The notes under the pieces: model-generated | Told to the model about the DNA's origin: nothing | Databases searched by the model: none | Seen by the model: the letters and a program-made list of their open reading frames with translations, nothing else | Position numbers and translations under genes: made by a program | Part shown: one piece after another, positions 54,657-64,000 of the stretch | Layout of the letters: each line of letters starts with the position of its first letter | Numbering within the stretch: position 1 is the stretch's first letter | Origin: Branchiostoma floridae | Taxonomy: Eukaryota > Chordata > Leptocardii > Amphioxiformes > Branchiostomatidae | Length of the DNA stretch: 64,000 nt | Direction: 5' to 3' | NCBI RefSeq assembly: GCF_000003815.2 | Contig: NC_049995.1 | Span: 12,939,436 to 13,003,435, forward strand

Positions 54657-57600
54657 ATGACGTCTGTGGCCGTGATTGGAGGTGGGATCTCAGGACTGTC
54701 GGCTGCCTACTACCTCAGTAAGGCTCCACACCTGGTCAACAAGGTCAGATAAACTTCTGAATGTTTTTTTTTTTTTTTTTAAATCATTCTTTTTATTGTT
54801 TTCTTCAAACAAAAATGAAAACAAATGGAGCATGGCATATAAAACAAGTTAACTGAAAGCACATGCGTAACAACAAAAACTAAATAAAACCAGTGAACAA
54901 TGTAGATAATATAACAAAGTATTGTCAAGAAAGCAATGCAACCCCAATTGCACACAATTTCTTCATGCAGATAACGAAAGTAAACCCACAAGTTTTCCCC
55001 ATTTTCCCATGTGTTTTTTTGTTTTGCCCGTACGGTTAGAGATGATTGATTCTCAGTGTCTGATGGACAGTATAAAGAACATTTTCCTGAAATAAAACCA
55101 TCAAACCTCTGCTGTTACTAGAACCGTGATTAAATAAAATCGGGCCCCCCCATTCTGACCTCCATCTTTCTTCATTCACAGGGGTAGAGTGAGTCTCCTG
55201 TATGCAATATATTTTGTAACTTTTATCTTTTAACCATGTAAATATTTGATTTCGCTTTCTATGATCGCCCATTCCATTGCAGTTGTAACTGCAAATACTA
55301 AGCTTTGGTAACACCATGGGGACCGAGCAAAGAACGAGAAGTAAGAAAATACTCTGGGCGATCACAGAAGGCGAAGCACAAGTAATAAGGTAAGATTAAA
55401 GCAAAAAGAAAAATATGTCTATGAAGGCGGCAATTGGGGTTGCATAAACGAAAATGAATCGTACTAAACGAATCAACATATGATCTAAAACATGTACAGA
55501 CATACAGCACTATGCCATGCAAACATAATAGAAATAATATACAACACAACATCAAGTAAGGTAAAGCATACGGCAACTTAACGTCAACAAAACACAAAGT
55601 AAGTTGATAAAGGTTGGTGGCTCATTCGCTCAATCCATCATTATTGTCATTCTCGTTTACCCCACAAAAATACTTAGCCAAAGTAACAAACGAAATGGTA
55701 CAGTTCATCACTCCTATTAAACAAAAACAGAACTCTAAACTATAAATAGATGAAACAGAAATATAACAATTGGTCCAACTCAAAAAACTAAGAGTAAGTC
55801 ATTAGCAAACCAGATTAAAGATTGGTCCAGTTCAGAACATAAAGAATAACCATACATAAAATGGTCAGAAATCAAACAAATTGTTGCTCGCAGCTGTCAA
55901 GAAATTCTCTTCGGACACGTGTTCAAAGAACAACCGCATTTTAATGTAAATTCCACAAGCACCTACCAGCTGCCCACATGAAACAGCAAGTATCATAACA
56001 AAATGCATGTATGTGGCTTTACCCCACTGTATCAGAAGAGATAACCTGTTACAATGTCTCCTTTTAACACATCTCAATAATATTTAAAACAAGAGGGTTC
56101 ACAACATATTTCTGATTTCCAGCTCATACCAACACCTCAGGCAAATTATTCGCACATGTCGGGAATTCTTCGGAACATTCCAAAACAACAACAACAGATG
56201 TGCACTTGTACCATCTGCACAGACTGAACGACAAATATCATGAGAGCAAAAAATGTAGCAGTGTAACCGTTGTATGAGAGTAGACTACAGCGTCCTTTTA
56301 AATGACACCAATACTAGTTGCACATTGGAATCGAGATATTTCACAACAGAAAGTACAATGTATCCTGTGAACATAATCATATCACAAGTTCGTACTACTT
56401 CAAGACACAGTCCACAGCATCTACTCGCTTTCTCTCCTTCCTGTCTACCATCAAAACAGCAAAAGTACTTTTGGGTGGGACCCAGATCGATACGCTCACC
56501 TTTGTGTTGCTGTTCTTGGCCTTGTCGATTTCTGTGTTTCTCTCGGGAATGAGTTTAGATCGTGCGGCTTGTAGGGCGGGAGGCAGGTGCTCGTGTACCA
56601 CAAACTTGCTACCACGAATCTTCCTTCCGGCCTGTAGTACCCTATCCTTGTCGTGAAAACTGACAAAGCGAACCAGTAATGGTGGATTTGGCCTGGTAAA
56701 AGACGGTTTAGCCAGGCGATGAATGGCAACAGTTGGCATATCCAAAGTAACATCGAAGCCAAGTTCGTTAGTCAAAAAGTCTGCAAAAACTTGGCCGCAG
56801 TCTTCCTCCTTCCTATAAGGAATGCCCCTTATTATCACATCTGCCTTCATTGAATACCTCTCGGTCAGAAGAATCGCTTTAACTCTCTCTCGACGTTCCT
56901 CCTGTAAAGCCTCGTTAAGTCGTTGCACCTCACTCTCCTGGAGCTCTGCGGCAGACTCTAACTCGCGCACCCGACCACGTAGCGTGCTCACATCGGTCGT
57001 GAGACCTTCCACTTTCGTGTCCAGAGTACGTATTTGCGCTGAAAGCTTCTCTCCCACGGCGTTGAATTCCGCTAAGACAGTCTCCTGTTGTTTCTGAACT
57101 TGTGCTAAGATCAGTTGAGCCAGTGTCTGCAGCTCTGGTGAGAGGGATGTCATGGTCACCTTTTCTGAACCGGCGTCGGACCGAGAGGTGGCCATTTTCG
57201 GCGTCTTGGGAGGGGGGTTCTTTTGCGACGGACTTTTCCCCTCCGTGCTGGAGCCAGTAGACGTTCGGTTGCGTTTTTTCATCAGCCAGGCGAAGTCTAT
57301 AGGTAGTAGAGCAGCAGTTATACTAGTATGGAGACAGTCTGAGCTGTTTTGGGGCACGGACAAGTCAAAAGCTCTAGAGCCACCAAACTCCCTGTTACTC
57401 TATCGCCGCCATGTTGGAAGGAATGAATGATAACTTCTGAATGTTCTCAGTTCTCGGATTCTCCAAAGTATCCATCTCTGACTGGGCATGAGACTTTTTC
57501 TTAGGATATATCCCTTGGTCATATTTGAGACAGTCACTGCATTCTGCAAACTGCAGCAGCGAGCACTTACATGTGTTACTTACATTTTACAAGCAGCCCT

Positions 57601-60600
57601 AGGGCATGTATTTGCAATTATAAAACTTAACATTTATTTTGCAGCACTGTAAAGCAAATAGGTTTTTCCCTGTGGAATATGACAGACGGTCACAGAGACT
57701 TCAGCAAGGGATAGTGTGCTGTTTATGTGCGAAAAACTTTGTCATCCCGTGATTTAACCGGACTTATTTAAAAATCAGTGGAAAACTGAAGGACTTATGT
57801 TAAAGATTCAAGAATGAGTAGAGGGAAGATATAAAGCACACAATATTCTCAGGTATGTGCCACTTTTTTGTTTGTTTGGTTTCCACAGGTTGTTCTCCTT
57901 GAGGGAAGTTCCCGCCTGGGTGGCTGGCTCCAGTCCACCAGGACAGAAGAAGGAGCGATATTCGAACACGGCCCTCGCAGTCTCCGGGTGGCGGGAGAAC
58001 CGGGGGCAAACATCCTTGGGATGGTGAGGACTTTCACTTTTTGTTATCTTAAGAAGATTATCATTTTTGTGGCAGTTGTAATGTATGTTAATAATATGTA
58101 TGTTTGTATGTCAGTATGTGGGCAACATAACTTAACTTCAAAGAAGCTATTTATGATAATTGATATAACGTTACAGTATGTGGGGATGGTAAGGACTTTC
58201 ACTTTTTATTATTTTTTTGCATTCTATTAAACCATGAATAATTTGTGATGCTTGCATTGTTCTATTTCTAGTTATATTACCAGAAGAAAGTTTAGAATGT
58301 AGCCTTGGGTAATCATTTTATTCTATTTCCTTAGCATATGACATTCCAAGTTTAGAGTGTGACATTGGGTGCGTGTTCTATTTCCAGGCGGATGACCTTG
58401 GGTTGACAGACCAGATCCTGCCCGTCCTTCCGAGCCACGAGGGAGCGAAGAACCGTTTCATCTACGCTGGCGGGAAACTTCACAAACTGCCCAGCAACTT
58501 CAGGTGGGTGTCTGTACTATATTGCATTATCAAATGATAGCCTTGTCCTATTGGGCTGAAACAGGAATACAAATCTATGAAGTCCAAATAAAGTACACAT
58601 TGTAACAGGTCTTCTGTTACTCATATAAAACATCCGTTCTAAAACTTAGCTCTAACACATAGGTTTGGATTCTTCTTGTCTCTTTGTAATGTCAAGAATT
58701 TAGGTTGAGATGGTTTATTTGAGCTAGGTTGAGATTCGTGACTGGCATATCATTAATAATTGCACCAGCTGCCTAGCTAGCAATATGTTTCTCCTGGTGA
58801 AATAAATAAATGTATTGTCTATGTGTTTGTCAGCAGGGCTAGCCCTTTGTAATAGCCGTAGGCTAGTTGGGCAGCCCTGGCTGTGTGTTCGGTACAGCCA
58901 AACCAATAAATAGAAAAAAAATAAATAAATATAGAAAACAAAAAACTTCAGGTGGGAGTACAGTGGACAGTATTTACACAACAATCACATATACTTTATT
59001 TTAGGGCTTGGACTATATAGGTGTAACAATAGGAAGCAAACAAGTTTGTACCACTTGTCAGTGTAAAGAGCATTAAAATCATAATCAATATTTGCTGCAG
59101 CAATATCATTGAACATCTTTTCCAAACATCATGAGTTGATATGTCATGGCAGTAATGGTATACAAAATGATGTACATGGTGGCAAATTGATATATAACGG
59201 GGGCCGCCCTAAGACGGTTCCCGTCCTAAGACGGTACGGATTTTTTGCTGATCTTATTATCCATAAGTACACCGTGTTTGTTACCGCTGACTATGCTGAT
59301 TACAAAGGTAAATAAACTAAGTCCATGCACACAGCTTTAATTTGCATTCCAAGTATACTTTAACATATTTACTTCATGTTTTTAAAAAACAGAATTCTAA
59401 CAGTAATGTTGACAGTGCTGAATCACTGAGGTCACCGGCTCCTGCGTATTGCCGGCTCGTGTCGCTAACTATACGAACTCGTCCAAGCAGTCACACAACT
59501 GCCATGATACACATAAATAAAGCTCCATAAAACACTATGGATATGGGTCTTCAAATGTTTGTTGAGTAGAAAAGCAACCAAAAGGAAGCGACATAAACAT
59601 TGCCACCATTGTACTCCCAAGGGAGTGTGGCCGTGAAGGTGGCAGACAAGAGAACGCTCCAAAGATTTATTTGACTGTAACAAATGATTCGTGCTGTCTA
59701 TGAAAATAAGACTTGATAGAGAGATGTATATGATATTTTCATATAATCACACAGAGTTTTGTTGATGTTGGCGTTGTCGTTTTTTCGTAATGGTTTTTTT
59801 AGTCGGGCATTCACAATCAGTGCATTCGGCCCATTGCCCGTAAAAACATCAGCTGGATTGTTCTAGGTACAGCCTTCCTCATATGAGACAGAAAGTACAT
59901 ACAGTCACGATTTTACTGTTAAAAGTAATCTAAAATATCATACTATTAATTTTTTTCTGTGTACTTAAATTTACCACTTACTTCTGAAGAGAGCAAAATG
60001 TAAAAAAGCGTACCGAGTTAGGCACACTGTCCAGCGTAGCACAAAATTGGAAGGTTACATACACGAAATTGTCTCACAGTGTTTACCGCTTGTAACACGC
60101 AGCGCGAAAGGTTCATGAACCACATGAATGCATTTCTTATCAAGTATGTTGTTCATATCCATGTGTAAAAAATTCAGTCATCAAACTTTGACCACTCTCA
60201 GGCAACTAGCGATGGAGCGCCATGAGTTTGAGCGCAAGAAAAAGCGTACCGTGTTGGGGCACCTCCCGTTACCATTCAAAATCATCTTATTTTTTATTCT
60301 GTATAACTCAAGGAGGAACCTTAGTAACTATGAAAACTACGTGTTTAATGATGTGCAAAATGCAAGTATTAATCGCAACATGTACTCAGCTCAGCATCCA
60401 TTTTAGTCTGTTTTAAATTACTTAACGTCATGGAGTAGGTTTGATAAATACAAGGAGGTTGAAGAAACCGCCTTCAGTTGGTAAACAAGACTCTAAAATA
60501 AATTACCATAGGCAAATATTGACCTAGCTGTTGCAATCTGGACTTTGACTTGAGGCGGGGCTGGAAACACTGTAAGGCAGCTTCACTGTCTAGATTTGGC

Positions 60601-63305
60601 ACACAAGTCGGTTAAAAGTTGTGCTGTTCACCAGGCTCAAGGTGCAAGCCTTTGAGCACACCTTCCCTTTAAGCTATCCTGTCTGTAGAAACTTAGTGCC
60701 AGAAGGACTTTAAGGTAGTACCTTGCTGCTATCAAGACATCAGGACCCGAGTTTGCCAGGAATGTAACCAACAGCATGTCTGAGAAACGCCAAAAGCAAG
60801 AAACACTGCTTTCAAGTCCTGTACAAACCCAGCCTGCTGTATTTCAGCCCACCAACATCCCAGTGCCAGTATGTGGACATGTGACAGACCAGTCTCTTCC
60901 ATCTGCACCAATCCTAGCAGCAAGGGGCACAGACCATCACCATGGTAACCAATGGCAAGTGGAAAATCAGTCTCAGAGGATGACATTTGGGGGAAAAGGA
61001 TCAGCAACAGGACAGTTCAGGTATCCACGTGGTGTTGCAATATCAGATGAAGGGGAGATTTTTGTAGCAGACTATTGGAACTACAGAATCCAAATCTTCA
61101 CCCTGCAGGGAAAATTTGACCGACAGTTCCCAACAGTCGTTTCAGGTGAAGAGAAAATGAAACCATCTGATGTGGCCCTGGACAGGGAGGGGAACCTGTG
61201 GGTGGTGGGCAAGACAGGGTCTGCTGAATTTGCTGTGCAGTACAATAAACAGGATATACTTAGGAAGTTTGACCTACAGAAGACAATTTGGGGAAGAGGG
61301 GTTCTTGTGGACACCAGGAGGAACCACATCCTCATCACACAAACCAAAGGAAAGCCCCCCAACCAGTATGGCGAATTACAAGTGTTCAGGCCAGATGGGA
61401 CACTTGTGACAACTGTGGGTGAACAGCAGGGGATGAAAAATCCATGGTACATCACTGTGGACAGGGAAGGGAACATTCTTGTATCGGACTGTGTAAATCA
61501 CTGTGTCTATGTGTACAATGATGATGGAAGTGAGTTTTTGTTTCTGTTTAGAGGTGAGGAAAGTGGTGAAGGTCAGCTGATATCGCCCCATGGCATCTGC
61601 ACAGACAGGGCAGGTAACATCATCGTGGCAGACTATGGAAACAGCCGTGTTGAAATGTTTGACAAGAAAGGCAAATTCCTTAAACACATCACTACAGACA
61701 TGGGAAAGCCACAGGCTGTTGCCATGGGGACAGAGGCACAGCTAGTGGTGACTGATTGGGTGGATGACACAGTCTCCATATTTCACAGCTACTGAATGTT
61801 TTAAAGAACTAAACAGTATGTTAAATGTCAAACAATCAGATTCCCCTTACACGTGTACCTGTATGTATTGTAAGCTGTAAGCTTTATAACTCTTTGTGGA
61901 CATTCTGATGAGAAAGAGGCCTTGTTACAGATCCACTTCTGCATAATGCAGGGTGCAAAGAAGTTGTATCCTCTGTTTTTCTCAGCATAGAAAAGGATCC
62001 TTAATTTGGTCTGTATGATCATAATGATTATAGTACTTAGAGCCATTGCCATGGCAACACAGGACATGCTAGTAACTAAGTATAGGAGATACTAGTAAGG
62101 AGATACTGTAAATGCAGAAACTTTTGCGGTGGATTAATGTTTGCGGTTTTCAAATTTAAAACCGCCGCGAACATTTTTCCATAACAGTAAGAGACTACAG
62201 TGTATGGTGCTACCGTGAAATTAAAACCGCCCCGAAAAGTCCATTTTCCCGCTACTGCGAAATTAAATCTCCGCGAACTTAAATGCATTTACAGTAATCT
62301 TTTATTCAATGAATTACAAAAAATTGAAATGATTATCATTATTGCAGACTGTTGGGTGTATAATTCCAACTTTTTCACAAGTATTTCTGAAATCAATCTT
62401 TATGTTAGGTTATGATAATGGTCAACAATATTGATGTCGCTAGAAAGTAAATAGAGACATTCGAGAAGTAATGTAGTAGTCTATGCAGATGTGGAGATAT
62501 TTTACAAGGTAGTTGAATTGTTTTCCACAAGTTTGGTAATTTGTTGTTTTTTACTGTCAAATAAAGTAACTAACTGTAACATGCATTGCACTTGTCATTT
62601 TATTTTCCAACAACTTGGAATTTTACAAAGTCAGTACATCTGATTCAACACTCTAATAGTGATATATACCATATATAGTACACATTTCTTGAGGCTGAAG
62701 ATTTATTTTTACAGTAAATTGTTATATTTTGTAAGGCCCTGAAGAATTATAGCTTGAAAAAGACAAATTCAAGGTAAAACCGTCAGGTTTGACTGTAAAC
62801 AATGCTCCCCCCCCAACCTAGATAATTCTAAGATATGAGCCGATTGATAACCAGCCTTTGATTCATCAGACTCTGTAAAAAGGTAAGCCAGGGCTTCATA
62901 ATTATTCAAAAGCCAGCCCTTCGCATGGTAACTGAACAATATGCTATATACATTTACAAATAATCAAAAGGCATGTATAAAGGTGTTCACTGCGCAAAGT
63001 ACAAGACTTGAAGGTATTTTTTACGATCAACCACGTGGAGATGATTGTTCAAAAGGTACAAGCTATTTGATGAGCACTGTAGACCCGACTGTTACTAAGA
63101 CAGAATAAGGCAAAATGAGGTATAAACCAAAGAGTGTAGGTTTGACAGACATTTCGTTCTACTTAGAGGTCTGTTCCGGAGGTACGAGCTGTTTGCTAAC
63201 CAGTCTCCTGCCCTGATGGGACTGAGGGAGCCATTTGTGAAGGGGAGGCAGGAGGAGGGGGATGAGAGTGTGCACAGCTTCTTCTGTAGGAGGCTGGGGA
63301 AACAG
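54657..63305 (+). CDS. PPOX: Protoporphyrinogen oxidase, first four coding exons (continues off window)
   Basis: PPOX oxidises protoporphyrinogen IX to protoporphyrin IX with FAD on the outer face of the inner mitochondrial membrane, the penultimate step of haem synthesis. Exons: 54657-54743, 57889-58023, 58388-58503, 63167-63305, with consistent phases. Landmarks: FAD-binding VIGGGISGLSAAYYLSK; VVLLEGSSRLGGWLQS with EHGPRSLR; NRFIYAGGKLHKLPSNF; LMGLREPFVKGRQEEGDESV then HSFFCRRLG. The family is about 480 aa, so about two thirds lie beyond 64000. Intron 1 holds an L1-like element, and intron 3 (4.7 kb) holds a SINE-like insertion at its donor and an NHL gene. The 3' end of exon 4 is present three times. 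Confidence 0.94.
55036..55365 (-). pseudogene. Truncated ORF2 endonuclease fragment of the L1-like element
   Basis: The reading contains ICSYNCNGMGDHRKRNQIF and YCIQETHSTPVNEERWRSEW, the start of an apurinic-type (EEP) endonuclease including the catalytic-type QETH. It stops after about 85 domain residues. The remaining endonuclease and all of the RT are missing. Confidence 0.8.
56395..57363 (-). CDS. ORF1 protein of the L1-like element
   Basis: 322 aa from 57363, or 295 aa from an internal Met at 57282 that opens the basic, Pro/Ser-rich N-terminus (MKKRNRTSTGS). A coiled coil follows (LDTKVEGLTTDVSTLRGRV, with heptads through LNEALQEERRERV), then an RRM-like core (KADVIIRGIPYRKEED) and a C-terminal RNA-binding part (PPLLVRFVSFHDKDRVL). 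This is the usual layout of L1 ORF1p, which coats the element RNA as a trimer. The frame is intact, unlike ORF2. Confidence 0.85.
   Translation of the reverse strand: MSVPQNSSDCLHTSITAALLPIDFAWLMKKRNRTSTGSSTEGKSPSQKNPPPKTPKMATSRSDAGSEKVTMTSLSPELQTLAQLILAQVQKQQETVLAEFNAVGEKLSAQIRTLDTKVEGLTTDVSTLRGRVRELESAAELQESEVQRLNEALQEERRERVKAILLTERYSMKADVIIRGIPYRKEEDCGQVFADFLTNELGFDVTLDMPTVAIHRLAKPSFTRPNPPLLVRFVSFHDKDRVLQAGRKIRGSKFVVHEHLPPALQAARSKLIPERNTEIDKAKNSNTKVSVSIWVPPKSTFAVLMVDRKERKRVDAVDCVLK
58509..58945 (+). mobile_element. SINE/LINE-tail-like insertion at a PPOX splice donor
   Basis: AACTTCAGGTGGG, which contains the exon 3 end and its GT donor, occurs at 58496-58508 and again at 58946-58958. The sequence between ends in an A-rich tail (AAAAAAAATAAATAAATATA). 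This fits a retroposon whose 13-bp target duplication spans the donor. An alternative is another exon-edge duplication. Confidence 0.55.
58960..60770. other. PPOX intron 3, stretch without recognised genes
   Basis: Nothing coding was recognised. Direct repeats of CCTAAGACGG occur at about 59209-59242, and two GCGTACCG(A/T)GTT motifs at 60008 and 60244 hint at an old element without clear ends. Confidence 0.4.
60776..61795 (+). CDS. Intronless NHL-repeat (beta-propeller) protein nested in PPOX intron 3
   Basis: 339 aa, stop TGA. After a 60-residue unstructured N-terminus (MSEKRQKQETLLSSPVQTQ) come about six NHL blades: FRYPRGVAISDEGEIFVADY, MKPSDVALDREGNLWVVG, a diverged one around RGVLVDTRRNHILITQT, NPWYITVDREGNILVSDC, LISPHGICTDRAGNIIVADY and PQAVAMGTEAQLVVTDW. 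They are most like the propeller of TRIM2/TRIM3/TRIM71 proteins, but no RING, B-box or coiled coil is in frame; a stop (TAG) lies at 60716. It may be a free NHL adaptor or a retrocopied propeller exon. Such genes are greatly expanded in amphioxus (family knowledge). Function and partner unknown. Confidence 0.85.
   Translation: MSEKRQKQETLLSSPVQTQPAVFQPTNIPVPVCGHVTDQSLPSAPILAARGTDHHHGNQWQVENQSQRMTFGGKGSATGQFRYPRGVAISDEGEIFVADYWNYRIQIFTLQGKFDRQFPTVVSGEEKMKPSDVALDREGNLWVVGKTGSAEFAVQYNKQDILRKFDLQKTIWGRGVLVDTRRNHILITQTKGKPPNQYGELQVFRPDGTLVTTVGEQQGMKNPWYITVDREGNILVSDCVNHCVYVYNDDGSEFLFLFRGEESGEGQLISPHGICTDRAGNIIVADYGNSRVEMFDKKGKFLKHITTDMGKPQAVAMGTEAQLVVTDWVDDTVSIFHSY
62104..62296. mobile_element. 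MITE family 1, complete copy
   Basis: Starts TACTGTAAATGCA and ends TGCATTTACAGTA, with CCGCGAAC and GGTGGATTAATGTTTGCGG motifs as in the copy at 1095. It lies in PPOX intron 3, in the 3' flank of the NHL gene. Confidence 0.75.
62560..62565 (+). promoter_or_regulatory. Candidate poly(A) signal for the NHL gene
   Basis: AATAAA about 765 bp after the stop codon. Other usable signals cannot be excluded. Confidence 0.35.
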
Positions 63306-63645
63306 GTAAGGTTCTCCATCTGTGACTTATCTGTTTCTAACTATGAGAGAAAACAGGTAAGACTGAAGATTCTAACTGTTTCTGAGGGAGCCATTTGTGA
63401 AGGGGAGGGAAGAGAAGGGGGACAAGGCTGTGCACAGTTTCTTCTGTAGGAGACTGGGGAAACAGGTGAGGTTCTCCATCTGTGACTTCCAAAGTTTCTA
63501 ACTGTGTCTGAGGGAAATATGGAAGGTACTGTCTCTGTGACTCCCAAAGTTTCTAACTGTGTCTGAGCGACATGTTTGTGAAGGGAGGGAGGAGGAGGGG
63601 GATGAGAGTGTGCACAGCTTCTTCTGTAGGAGGCTGGGGAAACAG
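63306..63645 (+). repeat. Two extra copies of the 3' end of PPOX exon 4 with donor
   Basis: The exon end (GAGGGAGCCATTTGTGAAGG through GGGGAAACAG then GT) recurs ending at 63465 (GTGAGG donor, frame open, with E/K changes) and at 63645 (GTGAAG donor, small frameshift after FVKG). The copies are 160 and 180 bp apart. Neither has an obvious acceptor of its own. Confidence 0.85.
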
Positions 63646-64000
63646 GTGAAGCATTACAACATTAGTTTATCTATATATTGGTGAATCTATGCAATCAAAA
63701 GTCACCTAGAAGCTTAGATCTTACAACAATCTCTATTGAAGTCCACGGCTTAAGTACAAGTAAGTACATTGTATTTTAAGTCTTTTACAGAATTCCAAGG
63801 ACCAACAATTTCTATTGCCATCAACATCAGGGCACAACAGCCATAAGTCAACAGAGATATATGATACATGGGTCAGAGTTATATGACCTTCAACCCGTTG
63901 CTGAGTGTATGTGATCTATGACTAGTTGCTTGTATGTTATATGTTTATGTAGTAAGGTTGTGTTCCTACATGATTGGTCATTTGAATTCTGAAGAAGGCT

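Larger units (their letters stand above)
54766..57431 (-). mobile_element. L1-like non-LTR element with ORF1, internally deleted
   Basis: 2666 bp inserted in PPOX intron 1 in antisense. The 14-bp target duplication AACTTCTGAATGTT is at 54752-54765 and 57432-57445. The poly(A) tail is the T run 54766-54780. It contains an intact ORF1 and only the start of an endonuclease ORF. No reverse transcriptase is left, so it is non-autonomous. Confidence 0.9.

Noticed and set aside
60128..60406. 92-aa plus-strand ORF in PPOX intron 3
   Set aside because: No domain or family resemblance, and overlapping alternative frames; probably chance.

Overview
This looks like nuclear DNA of an invertebrate chordate, most probably a lancelet (Branchiostoma). 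That is an inference. It rests on intron-rich genes whose exon phases and proteins align well with vertebrate orthologues, on LRR, NHL and ZU5/death-domain genes of the kind expanded in amphioxus, and on dense MITEs, tRNA-like SINEs and several non-LTR elements. No bacterial operon, CRISPR array or rRNA was seen.

Layout: (1) 381-16416, minus strand: NPC1 (lysosomal cholesterol exporter). 21 coding exons are readable and the 3' end runs off the left edge. (2) 17606-24745, plus strand: peflin (penta-EF-hand Ca2+ sensor), divergent from NPC1, with a CR1/L2-like LINE fragment inserted in an intronic minisatellite. (3) 26.7-30.1 kb: gene-poor, with a hairpin and a mariner-type MITE. (4) 30110-32206, plus: intronless LRR transmembrane receptor. 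(5) 33604-51582, minus: complete Ku80/XRCC5 in 22 coding exons (724 aa). (6) 41990-46660, plus: a three-exon receptor nested antisense in one 7.9-kb Ku80 intron. It combines an Fn14-like cysteine-rich domain, a transmembrane helix, ZU5, UPA and a death domain. (7) 51.6-54.65 kb: shared 5' region of Ku80 and PPOX, packed with three TIR elements. (8) 54657 to the right edge, plus: the first four coding exons of PPOX. An ORF1-bearing L1-like element sits in intron 1 and an intronless NHL-repeat gene in intron 3.

The most unusual property is recurrent. In NPC1, peflin, Ku80 and PPOX, short pieces that straddle an exon-intron boundary (exon end plus splice donor, or splice acceptor plus exon start) have been tandemly copied from 2 to 13 times next to the real exon. 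The single best candidate for a new molecular system is the nested Fn14-like/ZU5-UPA-death receptor, a domain combination I do not know from vertebrates.

The genes do not form one pathway. NPC1 (cholesterol export), peflin (Ca2+-dependent membrane trafficking), Ku80 (double-strand-break repair) and PPOX (haem synthesis) are housekeeping genes. The LRR receptor, ZU5/death receptor and NHL protein are probably innate-immune or signalling genes. All exon limits come from reading splice consensus, phase continuity and family similarity by eye; no alignment was run.
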